In this document: in pieces, positions 1 to 7,868 of the stretch
Layout of the letters: each line of letters opens with the position of its first letter
Numbering within the stretch: position 1 is the first letter of the stretch
Assembly (NCBI GenBank): GCA_003450125.1
Contig: DMFR01000002.1
Span: forward strand, 3,383 to 13,996
DNA length: 10,614 nt
Direction of reading: 5' to 3'
Source: Prolixibacteraceae bacterium
Lineage (GTDB): Bacteria > Bacteroidota > Bacteroidia > Bacteroidales > Prolixibacteraceae
Made by a program: the position numbers and the translations under genes
Notes under the pieces: model-generated
Seen by the model: the letters and a program-made list of their open reading frames with translations, nothing else
What the model was told of the DNA's origin: nothing
The model's database searches: none

Positions 1-552
1 GTCTCTCCGCATCACGATGTCACACTGCCTTTTACGCGCATGTTGGCCGGCCCCTTTGATTATGAGCCCGGGTTCCTGAACAACGCCACCAAGGCAGGAT
101 TCAGAAAAATAGAAGGGATGCCCATGAGTTATGGCACCAGGTGTCACCAGTTGGCCATGTTTGTGGTGTACGACAGTCCTATCCAGATCTTTTCAGGCAA
201 CCCATCGCAGGGAAGCCTGCAACCCGATTTTATGGCCCTGCTGGGCTCCATTCCAGCAGGCTGGGACGAAACCATTGTTACAGATGCCAAGGTAGGGGAA
301 TACATCATCACCGCCAGGAAGAAAAACAATGACTGGTTTGTGGGTGGATTATCTGATTGGTCAGAAAGGGATTTTAATCTGAAACTTGATTTCCTTCCCG
401 AAGGAAACTATACGGCCATGGTTTGCAAAGACGGAGTCAATGCCGATAAATATGCTGCAGACTATACCATACGGACATTTGATTTGAATAACCAGACGGT
501 TGTACCGGTTCATTTAGCTCCCGGTGGCGGGTTCTTATTAAAATTGAAGTAA
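1..552 (+). CDS. GH97 family glycoside hydrolase, C-terminal part (5' end outside window)
   Basis: The reading frame is open from base 1 and runs to a TAA at 550-552, giving 183 residues of a longer protein. The ATG at base 40 is internal, not the start. The first residues read HDVTLPFTRMLAGPFDYEPG, a pattern I recognise from the end of the GH97 catalytic barrel. From about residue 85 on follows a beta-rich tail (GEYIITARKKNNDWFVGGL, then LPEGNYTAMVCKDG, ending LAPGGGFLLKLK), typical of the GH97 C-terminal beta-sandwich domain. GH97 enzymes are periplasmic or outer-membrane-associated alpha-glucosidases (SusB type, inverting) or alpha-galactosidases (retaining). The residues that separate these classes lie mostly upstream of the window, so substrate cannot be decided. 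The GH65 and GH37 genes downstream make an alpha-glucosidase the more natural guess. Family call is firm; specificity is open. Confidence 0.9.
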   Translation, partial: VSPHHDVTLPFTRMLAGPFDYEPGFLNNATKAGFRKIEGMPMSYGTRCHQLAMFVVYDSPIQIFSGNPSQGSLQPDFMALLGSIPAGWDETIVTDAKVGEYIITARKKNNDWFVGGLSDWSERDFNLKLDFLPEGNYTAMVCKDGVNADKYAADYTIRTFDLNNQTVVPVHLAPGGGFLLKLK

Positions 553-1020
553 AAATAATCGGTCCAGAAAATATCCATTCATTTATTTATTCATCTAAGT
601 TCATTTCCCTTCCAAGTAAACGCATTGAGAATTCAGTCTCCATTTCATTTCTCAATTTAACCTTCTTATCCTCCAACAGGATTTTTTCATCCATCGATCC
701 ATCGGTGTTCATTCTTACATTAAATGATAATCCTCAAGGACAGCTTCAGTCCATATTCTGGTGTAGTTCTATTGTTAGTATGAGTGCATCCTCTGTGCAT
801 ATTCTGTGCATCTTCTGTGCTCAATAACACAGAGGATGCACACAAGATGCACACAAGATATATCTCGGATACAACAGAAACCATACGAGTTTAAGATCCG
901 ATGACCTGTAAGGAATTGTCTGGACATCCCATGAGACCGAAGAAATTATAATTGAATAGCCCTTCAAATTTATCAGAATAACGCTATTTATTTGCCCAAT
1001 TATCATTATATTTATAGACT
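553..1020. other. Gene-free spacer between GH97 and GH65 genes
   Basis: No convincing gene is present in these 468 bases. Bases 553-783 are AT- and pyrimidine-rich without a repeat or coding signal I can defend. Bases 784-860 hold an inverted array of 11-bp units (listed separately). Bases 861-1020 should contain the promoter of the GH65 gene, but I see no exact TAnnTTTG element there; the nearest is a TTTG at 991-994 with TA at the wrong distance. The 61-codon minus-strand frame at 821-1006 starts inside the repeat and looks spurious. Confidence 0.7.
784..860. repeat. Hairpin formed by inverted arrays of an 11-bp tandem unit
   Basis: The left arm holds three consecutive 11-bp units at 785-795, 796-806 and 807-817 (TGCATCCTCTG, TGCATATTCTG, TGCATCTTCTG). 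After the spacer 820-827 (CTCAATAA), the right arm holds three units in the opposite orientation at 828-838, 839-849 and 850-860 (CACAGAGGATG, CACACAAGATG, CACACAAGATA). Left 787-819 and the reverse complement of 828-860 agree at 27 of 33 positions, with best pairing next to the loop. The outermost left segment 784-797 is a perfect 14-bp complement of the innermost right segment 828-841, so an alternative fold exists. It could be a transcription-terminating hairpin after GH97, a REP-like interspersed repeat, or a protein-binding array. There is no T-run immediately after the stem, which argues against a classical intrinsic terminator. Confidence 0.85.
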
Positions 1021-3078
1021 ATGAATCACCAAACTATACTGCAAGTCAGAATGATTTTAATGGTTGTCCTATTCGCTTCCGCTTCCGGAAAAGTATCCGC
1101 ACAGGCAGATCCGTGGATCATCAAAGCGGATAAGATAGATCCATCGAATTATTATGGCATCACTGTTGCCAACGGAATGATAGGGATCGTTTCATCTCCT
1201 GAGCCGTTTAAGGTAAAGCAGGTGGTGCTGGCAGGTACTTATGATCTGTATGGACGTGGCAGGGTGAGTAATTTTTTGAACAGCTTTAACCTACTCAACA
1301 TGCGCCTGGAGCTAAATGGGAAAGCAATGGATGCCTCCGCTATAAAGAACTTCAGGCAGGATCTTGATATGCAGAAGGCTGCTTTTACCTCCGCTTTTGA
1401 TTTTCAGGACCTGGCCACTGTCAAATATACCTATTATGCCCTGCGCCAGTTGCCATTTTGTGTATTGATGGAAGTAAAGGTTACGGCAAGGAAAGAGCTT
1501 ACGATCAATGCTGCCAGCGTAATGGAAGCCCCTGATGCCTTGCGCGATGTTCAGAATTATTACAATGAGATCGACCGTCCCCATGTAAATATTGGCCTGT
1601 TAACCTCATCGGCCAAAAGCCCTACCGGTAAGCTCCAGCTTTGTGCTTCAACAAGCTTCATCTTCAATGAACTTCATGGACAGGAACCCCGGGTGATCCA
1701 TGAAATGTGGGACAGCAATATGCACCTGATGAAATTCAGCAAAACCATTAAAGCCGGAGATACTTATTCATTCTGCATTGTAGGAACGTCTATTTCTTCG
1801 GCACACCATGAAGATCCATTGAACGAGGCGGAACGTTTAACCATATTCGCCAAACTTGAAGGACGTGACCGCTTGATTGGCTTCCATGAACAGGCATGGG
1901 CTGATTTATGGAAAAGTGACATACAGGTTGAAGGCGATCCACAGGCTCAGCAGGACATTCACAGCATGTTGTACCATTTGTATTCCTTTGCCCGGGAAGG
2001 AAATTCATTTGCTCCTTCACCAATGGGCTTATCAGGCTTGGGCTATAATGGACACGTATTCTGGGACATGGACCTCTGGATGTTCCCTGTTTACCTGGTT
2101 CTTCATCCCGAAATTGCAAGGTCGATGATGGACTATCGTTTTGAACGTCTGGAGGAAGCCAAACGCAATGCATTCTCTCATGGGCTTAAAGGAGCAATGT
2201 ATCCTTGGGAAAGTGCAGGTACAGGAGTGGAAGAAACGCCCGTGTGGGCATTATCAGGACCTTTCGAGCATCATATTACTGCGTGTGTGGCTTTGGCTGC
2301 ATGGAATTACTATTGCGTGACGCAGGATAAAGACTGGCTTAAAGAGAAAGGATGGCCCATACTTTCAGCGACTGCCGATTTCTGGGCTAGCCGGGTAGAA
2401 CGAAATGGACAGGGCAAATATGAAATAAAGAACGTGGTTGCCGCTGATGAGTGGGCTGAAAATATAGACAACGATGCCTTCACCAATGCAGCTGCAAAAG
2501 CCAACCTTCAGTATGCAACAAAAGCGGCACAAGTATTGGGGCTAAAGGCCAATGCTGATTGGCAAGAAGTGGCTCAAAATATTCCGATACTTCATTTTTC
2601 GGATGGAACAACCAAAGAACATGCATCCTATAAAGGTGAAGGAATCAAACAGGCCGATGTCAACTTACTGGTTTATCCGTTGAATGAAATTTCAGAGCAG
2701 AAACAAATTAAAGCCGATCTGGAATACTATAGCAAACGGATTCCAGATGCAGGCACTCCTGCAATGACACAGGCTATTTTTACTTTGCTGTATGCCCGGT
2801 TAGGAGATGGAGTCAAGGCGTATCAATGGTTTAAAGATGCGTATGTTCCTAATCTTAATCCACCTTTCAGGGTAATTGCCGAAACAAAAGGGGGTACAAA
2901 CCCCTACTTTGCAACAGGTGCAGGAGGAATTTTACAGGGCATAATGATGGGTTTTGGCGGATTGGACATCACTTCTGAAGGAATTGTACAAATAAAATCA
3001 GTTCTGCCCGAGAAATGGAAGAAACTGACCATTACAGGTGTGGGAGTTGATGGAAAGACATTTGTGGTGAATAAATAA
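1021..3078 (+). CDS. Secreted GH65 alpha-glucoside hydrolase (kojibiose hydrolase / acid trehalase-like)
   Basis: The 685-residue protein starts with a hydrophobic export signal, and type I cleavage is likely after Ala27 (VSA|QA). Layout fits GH65: an N-terminal beta-sandwich to about residue 270, a linker, an (alpha/alpha)6 barrel from about 310 to 640 and a short C-terminal beta piece. Visible motifs are GHVFWDMDLWMFP (FWD at 347-349), YRFERLEEAKRNA, GAMYPWES, ADEW with Glu477 as general acid, IKQADV (Lys543-Gln544), and Glu621 in AETKGGTNPYFATGAGG. From memory, the F. johnsoniae GH65 alpha-1,2-glucosidase uses Glu472 as acid and Glu616 as base; the 144-residue spacing is identical here. 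An acidic residue at the base position and the export signal argue for an inverting hydrolase, not a cytoplasmic phosphorylase. The substrate could be kojibiose-type alpha-1,2-glucosides, trehalose or another alpha-glucoside. The start is chosen because it gives the intact signal peptide; no Shine-Dalgarno is visible. Confidence 0.9.
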   Translation: MNHQTILQVRMILMVVLFASASGKVSAQADPWIIKADKIDPSNYYGITVANGMIGIVSSPEPFKVKQVVLAGTYDLYGRGRVSNFLNSFNLLNMRLELNGKAMDASAIKNFRQDLDMQKAAFTSAFDFQDLATVKYTYYALRQLPFCVLMEVKVTARKELTINAASVMEAPDALRDVQNYYNEIDRPHVNIGLLTSSAKSPTGKLQLCASTSFIFNELHGQEPRVIHEMWDSNMHLMKFSKTIKAGDTYSFCIVGTSISSAHHEDPLNEAERLTIFAKLEGRDRLIGFHEQAWADLWKSDIQVEGDPQAQQDIHSMLYHLYSFAREGNSFAPSPMGLSGLGYNGHVFWDMDLWMFPVYLVLHPEIARSMMDYRFERLEEAKRNAFSHGLKGAMYPWESAGTGVEETPVWALSGPFEHHITACVALAAWNYYCVTQDKDWLKEKGWPILSATADFWASRVERNGQGKYEIKNVVAADEWAENIDNDAFTNAAAKANLQYATKAAQVLGLKANADWQEVAQNIPILHFSDGTTKEHASYKGEGIKQADVNLLVYPLNEISEQKQIKADLEYYSKRIPDAGTPAMTQAIFTLLYARLGDGVKAYQWFKDAYVPNLNPPFRVIAETKGGTNPYFATGAGGILQGIMMGFGGLDITSEGIVQIKSVLPEKWKKLTITGVGVDGKTFVVNK

Positions 3079-3105
3079 GTAGCTTACTCTGAAAAGCACC
3101 TTGAA

Positions 3106-3237
3106 GGGTTTAAAGTTCAAAGTTTAAAGTTTAAAGTTGCGTGCCGATCGAAGGATATCCATCCTTTAACTTTAAACTATGAGGTTGCATCCGGATGGGC
3201 ACGCAACTTTAAACTTTGAACCTTAAACTTTAAACTC
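3106..3237. repeat. Long inverted repeat with arms of four 7-bp units plus a GC-richer inner stem
   Basis: The left arm (3106-3145) has four 7-bp units: TTTAAAG at 3109-3115, TTCAAAG at 3116-3122, then TTTAAAG at 3123-3129 and 3130-3136, followed by TTGCGTGCC. The right arm (3198-3237) is the reverse complement: GGCACGCAA followed by CTTTAAA, CTTTGAA, CCTTAAA, CTTTAAA. The two 40-bp arms agree at about 36 positions, and 3126-3145 with 3198-3217 is a perfect 20-bp match. The 52-nt interior has two further right-arm-type units (3164-3177), a small hairpin AAGGAT...ATCCTT (3151-3166) and the palindrome CATCCGGATG (3188-3197). It lies between the GH65 stop and the trehalase start, so it probably forms a strong RNA hairpin in any read-through transcript. 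I recall GTTTAAAGTT-type intergenic repeats from other Bacteroidota genomes, which would make it a dispersed element; this is unverified. Confidence 0.88.
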
Positions 3238-3281
3238 TTCTTGGGATCAATGATATAATTACAATCTTATCACATTGAATT

Positions 3282-4859
3282 ATGAAACGCTTTTTGCTCC
3301 TGGGCTTTATTGGATTATTCTGGCTATCAGTATGTTCACAAAACAAAGCTTTACCGCCTGACCAACTTTACAAAGAGCTATTTGTAGATGTACAGTTGAA
3401 ATCTGTCTTTCCCGATAGCAAGACTTTCGTAGACTGCACTCCTAAAATAAATCCCAATGAAATTGTCAGTCAATACAGGCTATGGCGCAAAGATTCTGTT
3501 TCGGATGAATCATTGAAACAATTTGTAAATAAATATTTTATAATACCGGAAAGTTCATCCTCTATTTACCAGACAGGGATAGCAGAAACAATTGAAATGC
3601 ATATTATAAAACTTTGGAGTGTACTTAGACACGAACCTGACAAGGATAAAGCTGGAAGTTCATTACTTCCACTACCCTATTCCTACATTGTTCCCGGTGG
3701 CCGGTTTCGGGAAATCTATTATTGGGACAGTTATTTTACCCAATTGGGACTTAAGCAAAGTGGAAGGTGGCAAACCATTGAAGATATGGTCAATAACTTT
3801 TCTTTTCTGATCCAGACATACGGGCATATACCCAATGGAAACAGGACCTATTATTTGTCACGCTCCCAACCTCCCTTTTTTAGCTTAATGATTAACTTGC
3901 TGGCAGGGAAAAAAGGAGATTCGGTTTTTAGCAAATACCTGGGTTCACTTCGTAAGGAATATGATTATTGGATGGATAAAACATCTGCAACAAAACATTT
4001 GGTTTCCCTTCCCGATGGTTCAGTTTTGAACCGCTATTACGATCAGGATAGTATTCCAAGACAGGAAAGTTATCGGGAAGATTTTGAACTGTCACAGAAG
4101 GAAGCCACAGGGGCAGATCAGAAGAATCAGACAGGAGTGTTTTTCCGCATGTGTCGGAATCTACGCAGTGGGGCTGAAAGCGGCTGGGATTTCAGTAGTC
4201 GTTGGTTTGCAGATGGACAGCATATCAATACCATTCAGACAATCGACATTATACCTGTCGATTTAAACGGGTTAATGTATCAAATGGAATTGACTTTGGC
4301 CCATGCTTACAGGGTAGCGGGAAATAAAACAGAATATAATTCATTTACTCAAAAGGCAAAGGCCAGAAAATCAGCCATCAATAAGTATTGCTGGAATGAA
4401 AAAGGGAAATGGTATATGGATTATAACATAGCCTTACAACAACAGTCAACCGAATTTACAATTGCCGGAATCTCACCTTTGTTTTTCAATATTGCTTCAA
4501 AAAAGCAGGCTTCAGAGGCAGAAAAGACCTTGAAACAAAAATTTTTAAAAAGCGGAGGAGTCGTTACAACATTAAAAAATACGGGACAACAATGGGATGC
4601 ACCCAATGGATGGGCACCCTTGCAATGGATAGCGATTAAAGGGCTGCAAAATTACAACTTGAATGCAACGGCACGTGAAATCTCTAAACGATGGACTAAA
4701 CTCAATTTGGAAGTCTATAAACGCACCGGTAAATTGATGGAGAAATACAATGTAGAGAATACCTCCCTGGAGGCAGGTGGAGGTGAATATCAAGGACAGG
4801 ATGGATTTGGCTGGACAAATGGAGTGTTGCTGAAATTAATTTCATTATATGGAAAATGA
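3282..4859 (+). CDS. treA: Exported GH37 trehalase
   Basis: This 525-residue protein hydrolyses alpha,alpha-trehalose to two glucoses. It carries both classic trehalase signatures: PGGRFREIYYWDSY at 138-151 and QWDAPNGWAPLQW near residue 440. The expected general acid is Asp303 in ESGWDFSSRW and the expected base is Glu487 in EKYNV, followed by GGGEYQGQDGFGWTNGV near the C-terminus. From memory, E. coli TreA uses Asp312 and Glu496; the 184-residue spacing is the same here, so the active site looks intact. The first 19 residues (MKRFLLLGFIGLFWLSVCS) form an export signal. Cys18 raises a lipoprotein possibility, but Val at -1 is a poor lipobox, so soluble periplasmic is as likely. Length is close to periplasmic trehalases. 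The last 11 bases overlap the next gene, suggesting co-transcription. The upstream palindrome (3106-3237) ends 44 bases before the start and may affect expression. Confidence 0.95.
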   Translation: MKRFLLLGFIGLFWLSVCSQNKALPPDQLYKELFVDVQLKSVFPDSKTFVDCTPKINPNEIVSQYRLWRKDSVSDESLKQFVNKYFIIPESSSSIYQTGIAETIEMHIIKLWSVLRHEPDKDKAGSSLLPLPYSYIVPGGRFREIYYWDSYFTQLGLKQSGRWQTIEDMVNNFSFLIQTYGHIPNGNRTYYLSRSQPPFFSLMINLLAGKKGDSVFSKYLGSLRKEYDYWMDKTSATKHLVSLPDGSVLNRYYDQDSIPRQESYREDFELSQKEATGADQKNQTGVFFRMCRNLRSGAESGWDFSSRWFADGQHINTIQTIDIIPVDLNGLMYQMELTLAHAYRVAGNKTEYNSFTQKAKARKSAINKYCWNEKGKWYMDYNIALQQQSTEFTIAGISPLFFNIASKKQASEAEKTLKQKFLKSGGVVTTLKNTGQQWDAPNGWAPLQWIAIKGLQNYNLNATAREISKRWTKLNLEVYKRTGKLMEKYNVENTSLEAGGGEYQGQDGFGWTNGVLLKLISLYGK

Positions 4860-6777
4860 AAGGCGATATAAGAAGCTTGTATTTAAAGCCATAGCACTGC
4901 TATTGCCTTTTGTACTTTTGATTTTACTGGAGGTCGGCTTACGTCTTCTGAATTATGGGAATGATTTGGGTTTATTTGTTGAGGATAAAGAAAATGTAAA
5001 CTATTGGGTCATGAACCCCCATGCTTCAGAACGTTATTTCACCAACAATGAAAATGCAACTATCGGAGTATTCGAATCCTTCAGAAAGATAAAATCTCCC
5101 GGAACTTTACGGATTTTTGTATTGGGCGAATCGACCACCCTAGGCTTCCCATATATGGCCAGCGCTTCATTTGACCGATGGTTGTTTTATCGATTGATGC
5201 ATACCTTCCCCAATCGGGAGTTTGAAATAGTGAATGTCTCGCTGACAGCAGTAAACTCTTATACCGTTTTGGGATTCGCAAAAGAGATCGTGAATTATCA
5301 ACCAGATGCTGTTTTGATTTATTGCGGACAAAATGAGTACTACGGGGCATTGGGTGTAGGTTCAACGTCTCAATTGGGAGGAAGCCGGATACTTGTTCAA
5401 AGTTTATTGTATGTACGATCTCTCAGGTTAGTCCAGTTAGTGGAAAATACTTATTCCAAAATCAAGTCAACTATAACAGGCCCGGTGGTTGATTCCAATC
5501 AAACCTTGATGCAGCGCATGGCTGCTAAACAGGAGATCCCCCTCAATTCTTCACTTTACAACAATGGAATTGTACAATTCAAAAGCAACATGGAAGATGT
5601 TTGCAAGCTATTGTCCTCAAAAGGAATACCCGTTATAATCAGTAATTTGGTAAGCAATGAAAAGGACCAGAAACCCTTTATCAGTTCAAAAAAAGATACA
5701 ACAGTTTCTGCCGATTTTCAATATGCGATGGCCCAAAAAGCTTATATGTTAGGAAATTTTGCATCAGCCAAACAAAAGTTTATAATGGCAAAGGATTTGG
5801 ATCTGCTTAGGTTCAGAGCCCCGGAAGCCCTTAATTCAGTCATCGCCTCTTTGCCACAAAAGTTTCCTGGAGTATTCATGGTAGATAGCAAAAAGATCTT
5901 TGAAGATCATTCTCCCCATGGCATTATTGGCCAGGAAACCATGCTGGAGCATGTACACCCAACTATTTATGGCTATGGACTTATGTCAGAAGCATTTTAC
6001 CAGGGCCTAAAGCAGCATAAAATAATCACCCCGGAATTGAAATCAGAAATTCCCTTTGACCAACTTCAACACCAGATGCCTGTCACCATAGTTGATTCCT
6101 TAAAGGGAGCTTATCAAATCATGCTTTTAAAAGAAAAATGGCCATTCAACCAACCTGCTCCTGTTGATTTCAATCAATTGAATTCATTTGAAGATCAATT
6201 GGCCCTCTCACTATTATACCAGAAAACAACCTGGATTAGAGCCATGAGAACTCAAATTGACTATTATTCAAAACTAAATGATCAGGCAAATGTCCTGAAA
6301 GTGGCTGAAGCCTCTGTTCTTCAGGTAGTCAACAATGCTTATTATCTATTTTATGTGGGTCAGCTTTGCGTTGAACAGGGTCTAAACCAGAAGGCAAAGG
6401 TCTATCTTCAACATGCCTTTAAGCTATCCCCAAGGGTTGATACAGCACAGAAACTTGCAATCCTTTTCCTGAAAGATGATCAACCCGAGATGGCATTGCC
6501 CTATTTGATTTATCTGCAACAAAGCGATGCTTCAAGACCGGTCTATGCCAGCACAATTCTACTGGCAAAAAATATTATAGAATACAAAAACAAATTGAAT
6601 GGAGGTACAGCTGATGTCGGAATAATGAATCAAATTGCGATCAATTACTTTAAAATGCAGAATAACGGCATTGCATTACAGTATGCCGAGAAAGCATTTG
6701 CCCTGGATAAGTCTAATAAGGAAACCAGTAAATTACTTAGAAAGATTAAATCAATAGGCTCACAAAAATTGAATTAA
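4849..6777 (+). CDS. Membrane-anchored SGNH/GDSL hydrolase-like protein with C-terminal TPR region
   Basis: This 642-residue protein begins with a basic stretch and one membrane segment at about residues 10-33, so the rest is probably periplasmic. An SGNH-type domain follows: block I LGESTTLG with the nucleophile candidate Ser95, block III GQNEYYG at 160-166 with Asn162, and block V EHVHP with His370. The Asp of the usual DxxH is Glu367 here, and block II has Ser131 where many relatives have Gly. Helical regions resembling tetratricopeptide repeats occur near residues 288-320 (AYMLGNFASAKQKF) and from about 480 to the end (YYLFYVGQLCVEQGLNQKAK; IALQYAEKAFALDKSNKE). SGNH enzymes commonly remove acyl groups from glycans or lipids, but no substrate is evident. 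The ATG at 4849 overlaps the trehalase gene by 11 nt, suggesting translational coupling; later in-frame ATGs would lose the membrane anchor. The domain call is good, the function unknown. Confidence 0.75.
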   Translation: MENERRYKKLVFKAIALLLPFVLLILLEVGLRLLNYGNDLGLFVEDKENVNYWVMNPHASERYFTNNENATIGVFESFRKIKSPGTLRIFVLGESTTLGFPYMASASFDRWLFYRLMHTFPNREFEIVNVSLTAVNSYTVLGFAKEIVNYQPDAVLIYCGQNEYYGALGVGSTSQLGGSRILVQSLLYVRSLRLVQLVENTYSKIKSTITGPVVDSNQTLMQRMAAKQEIPLNSSLYNNGIVQFKSNMEDVCKLLSSKGIPVIISNLVSNEKDQKPFISSKKDTTVSADFQYAMAQKAYMLGNFASAKQKFIMAKDLDLLRFRAPEALNSVIASLPQKFPGVFMVDSKKIFEDHSPHGIIGQETMLEHVHPTIYGYGLMSEAFYQGLKQHKIITPELKSEIPFDQLQHQMPVTIVDSLKGAYQIMLLKEKWPFNQPAPVDFNQLNSFEDQLALSLLYQKTTWIRAMRTQIDYYSKLNDQANVLKVAEASVLQVVNNAYYLFYVGQLCVEQGLNQKAKVYLQHAFKLSPRVDTAQKLAILFLKDDQPEMALPYLIYLQQSDASRPVYASTILLAKNIIEYKNKLNGGTADVGIMNQIAINYFKMQNNGIALQYAEKAFALDKSNKETSKLLRKIKSIGSQKLN

Positions 6778-6854
6778 AAAGCTGGATTGAAGAAATTAAA
6801 AGATTGATCAATAAAAAGTCTGAAATATTCTGGAGATGATGCTTTTTATCTGAT

Positions 6855-7868
6855 TTAGTTGGTTGCTTCATCTCCTTTATTGTCGAATTTAAACACCTTA
6901 AAAAGGTAAGCAAAAGCAGGAAGGATGATTAAAATGCCCACGATTAAAGCATCTACCAATAAGGATATTGTTCGTTCAGGAGCTTGACTGTTCCAAACCG
7001 TCAAATCAGAACCTCCGGAAATAAATATCATAACAGGAAATTGAACGGCAAACCATCCTGCTATAATGCAGGCTGTTTGTATCCCTGCCAGTAATCTGGT
7101 CTGTAAAACATTTCTACGATTTACATTTATCCACAGAAGGGGAATTACAACAGTAGCCAAAGTAACACATCCTATGGCTAGCAGAGATTGACTAAACTTC
7201 ATAAATAGATGTAATCCATAGATTTCAGCTACAAGGAAAACTGATAAACCAGATAGTATTAAAGATACAAAAAATATACGTGCTGTTTTTGCGAACGTCT
7301 GGTAGGATTTATCATCATGGGCTTCACCAATTAGATAAATCGAGGCCAGCCATCCAAACAAAAGCGTAACGAAGATCCCGGTTGTAAAAGTAAAAAGGTT
7401 CAACCAAGGCGAAATAAATACTTCGTAAAAAGTTCCATTGACATTGGCTGGAATATTGCCCAGAATAATCGCCCCAAGAGTAATACCGAGAAAAAAAGGA
7501 GTTAACAAGCTTGATATTCTGAATATGCGGGTATAATGTTTCTGGGTATTGTCTTGTTGGATGTCGTAATAACGGAAAGTAAAAGCCGTTCCTCTGAAAA
7601 CAATGCCTACCAGGACAATGAAAAGGGGGATGTGCAAATAAATGGTAAGTGTTGTAAAAACCCTTGGAAATCCATTAAATAGAATCACGACTGCCAATAT
7701 CAGCCAGATATGATTTGCTTCCCACACAGGAGCAATGGCTTTTGAAATGGTATTGATGCCTTTCTTTCCGGTAGCCAATTCGACTATTCCGGCGCCAAAA
7801 TCAGCACCACCAAGCAGTACATAGAGCAAGACCGCAATTCCCAGAACAAAAATGATAATTTCAATCAT
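6855..7868 (-). CDS. cydB: Cytochrome bd-type quinol oxidase subunit II
   Basis: The 337-residue protein is strongly hydrophobic with about eight or nine membrane segments. It pairs with CydA in the inner-membrane quinol:O2 oxidoreductase. Family marks are LLGGADFGAG with Asp23 near the N-terminus and APVWEANHIWLI with Trp49-Glu50, followed by the segment RVFTTLTIYLHIPLF. E. coli CydB has Asp next to the conserved Trp in this motif (from memory); Glu here is seen in many non-E. coli CydB/CioB relatives. Length is somewhat shorter than E. coli CydB (about 379). Its start lies 8 nt inside the end of cydA, the normal order for this operon. No small CydX-like frame is visible in the 77 bases beyond its stop, where it meets the convergent SGNH-TPR gene. 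No convincing terminator is visible in that gap. Confidence 0.95.
   Translation of the reverse strand: MIEIIIFVLGIAVLLYVLLGGADFGAGIVELATGKKGINTISKAIAPVWEANHIWLILAVVILFNGFPRVFTTLTIYLHIPLFIVLVGIVFRGTAFTFRYYDIQQDNTQKHYTRIFRISSLLTPFFLGITLGAIILGNIPANVNGTFYEVFISPWLNLFTFTTGIFVTLLFGWLASIYLIGEAHDDKSYQTFAKTARIFFVSLILSGLSVFLVAEIYGLHLFMKFSQSLLAIGCVTLATVVIPLLWINVNRRNVLQTRLLAGIQTACIIAGWFAVQFPVMIFISGGSDLTVWNSQAPERTISLLVDALIVGILIILPAFAYLFKVFKFDNKGDEATN

Noticed and set aside
981..994. Possible -7 promoter element before the GH65 gene (TA...TTTG)
   Set aside because: TA and TTTG are separated by four bases instead of two, and no matching -33 element is evident.
821..1006. 61-codon minus-strand reading frame in the GH97-GH65 spacer
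   Set aside because: It overlaps the 11-bp repeat array, has no recognisable domain and no plausible promoter or neighbour; chance frame.
1790..2173. 127-codon minus-strand frame inside the GH65 gene
   Set aside because: It lies fully opposite a strongly conserved catalytic region; the sequence is low in any recognisable motif and is a shadow of GH65 codon use.
6778..6854. Possible terminator between the convergent SGNH-TPR and cydB genes (AAAAAG ... CTTTTT around 6812-6844)
   Set aside because: Only about six A-T-rich base pairs with a loop of over 20 nt; too weak to call.
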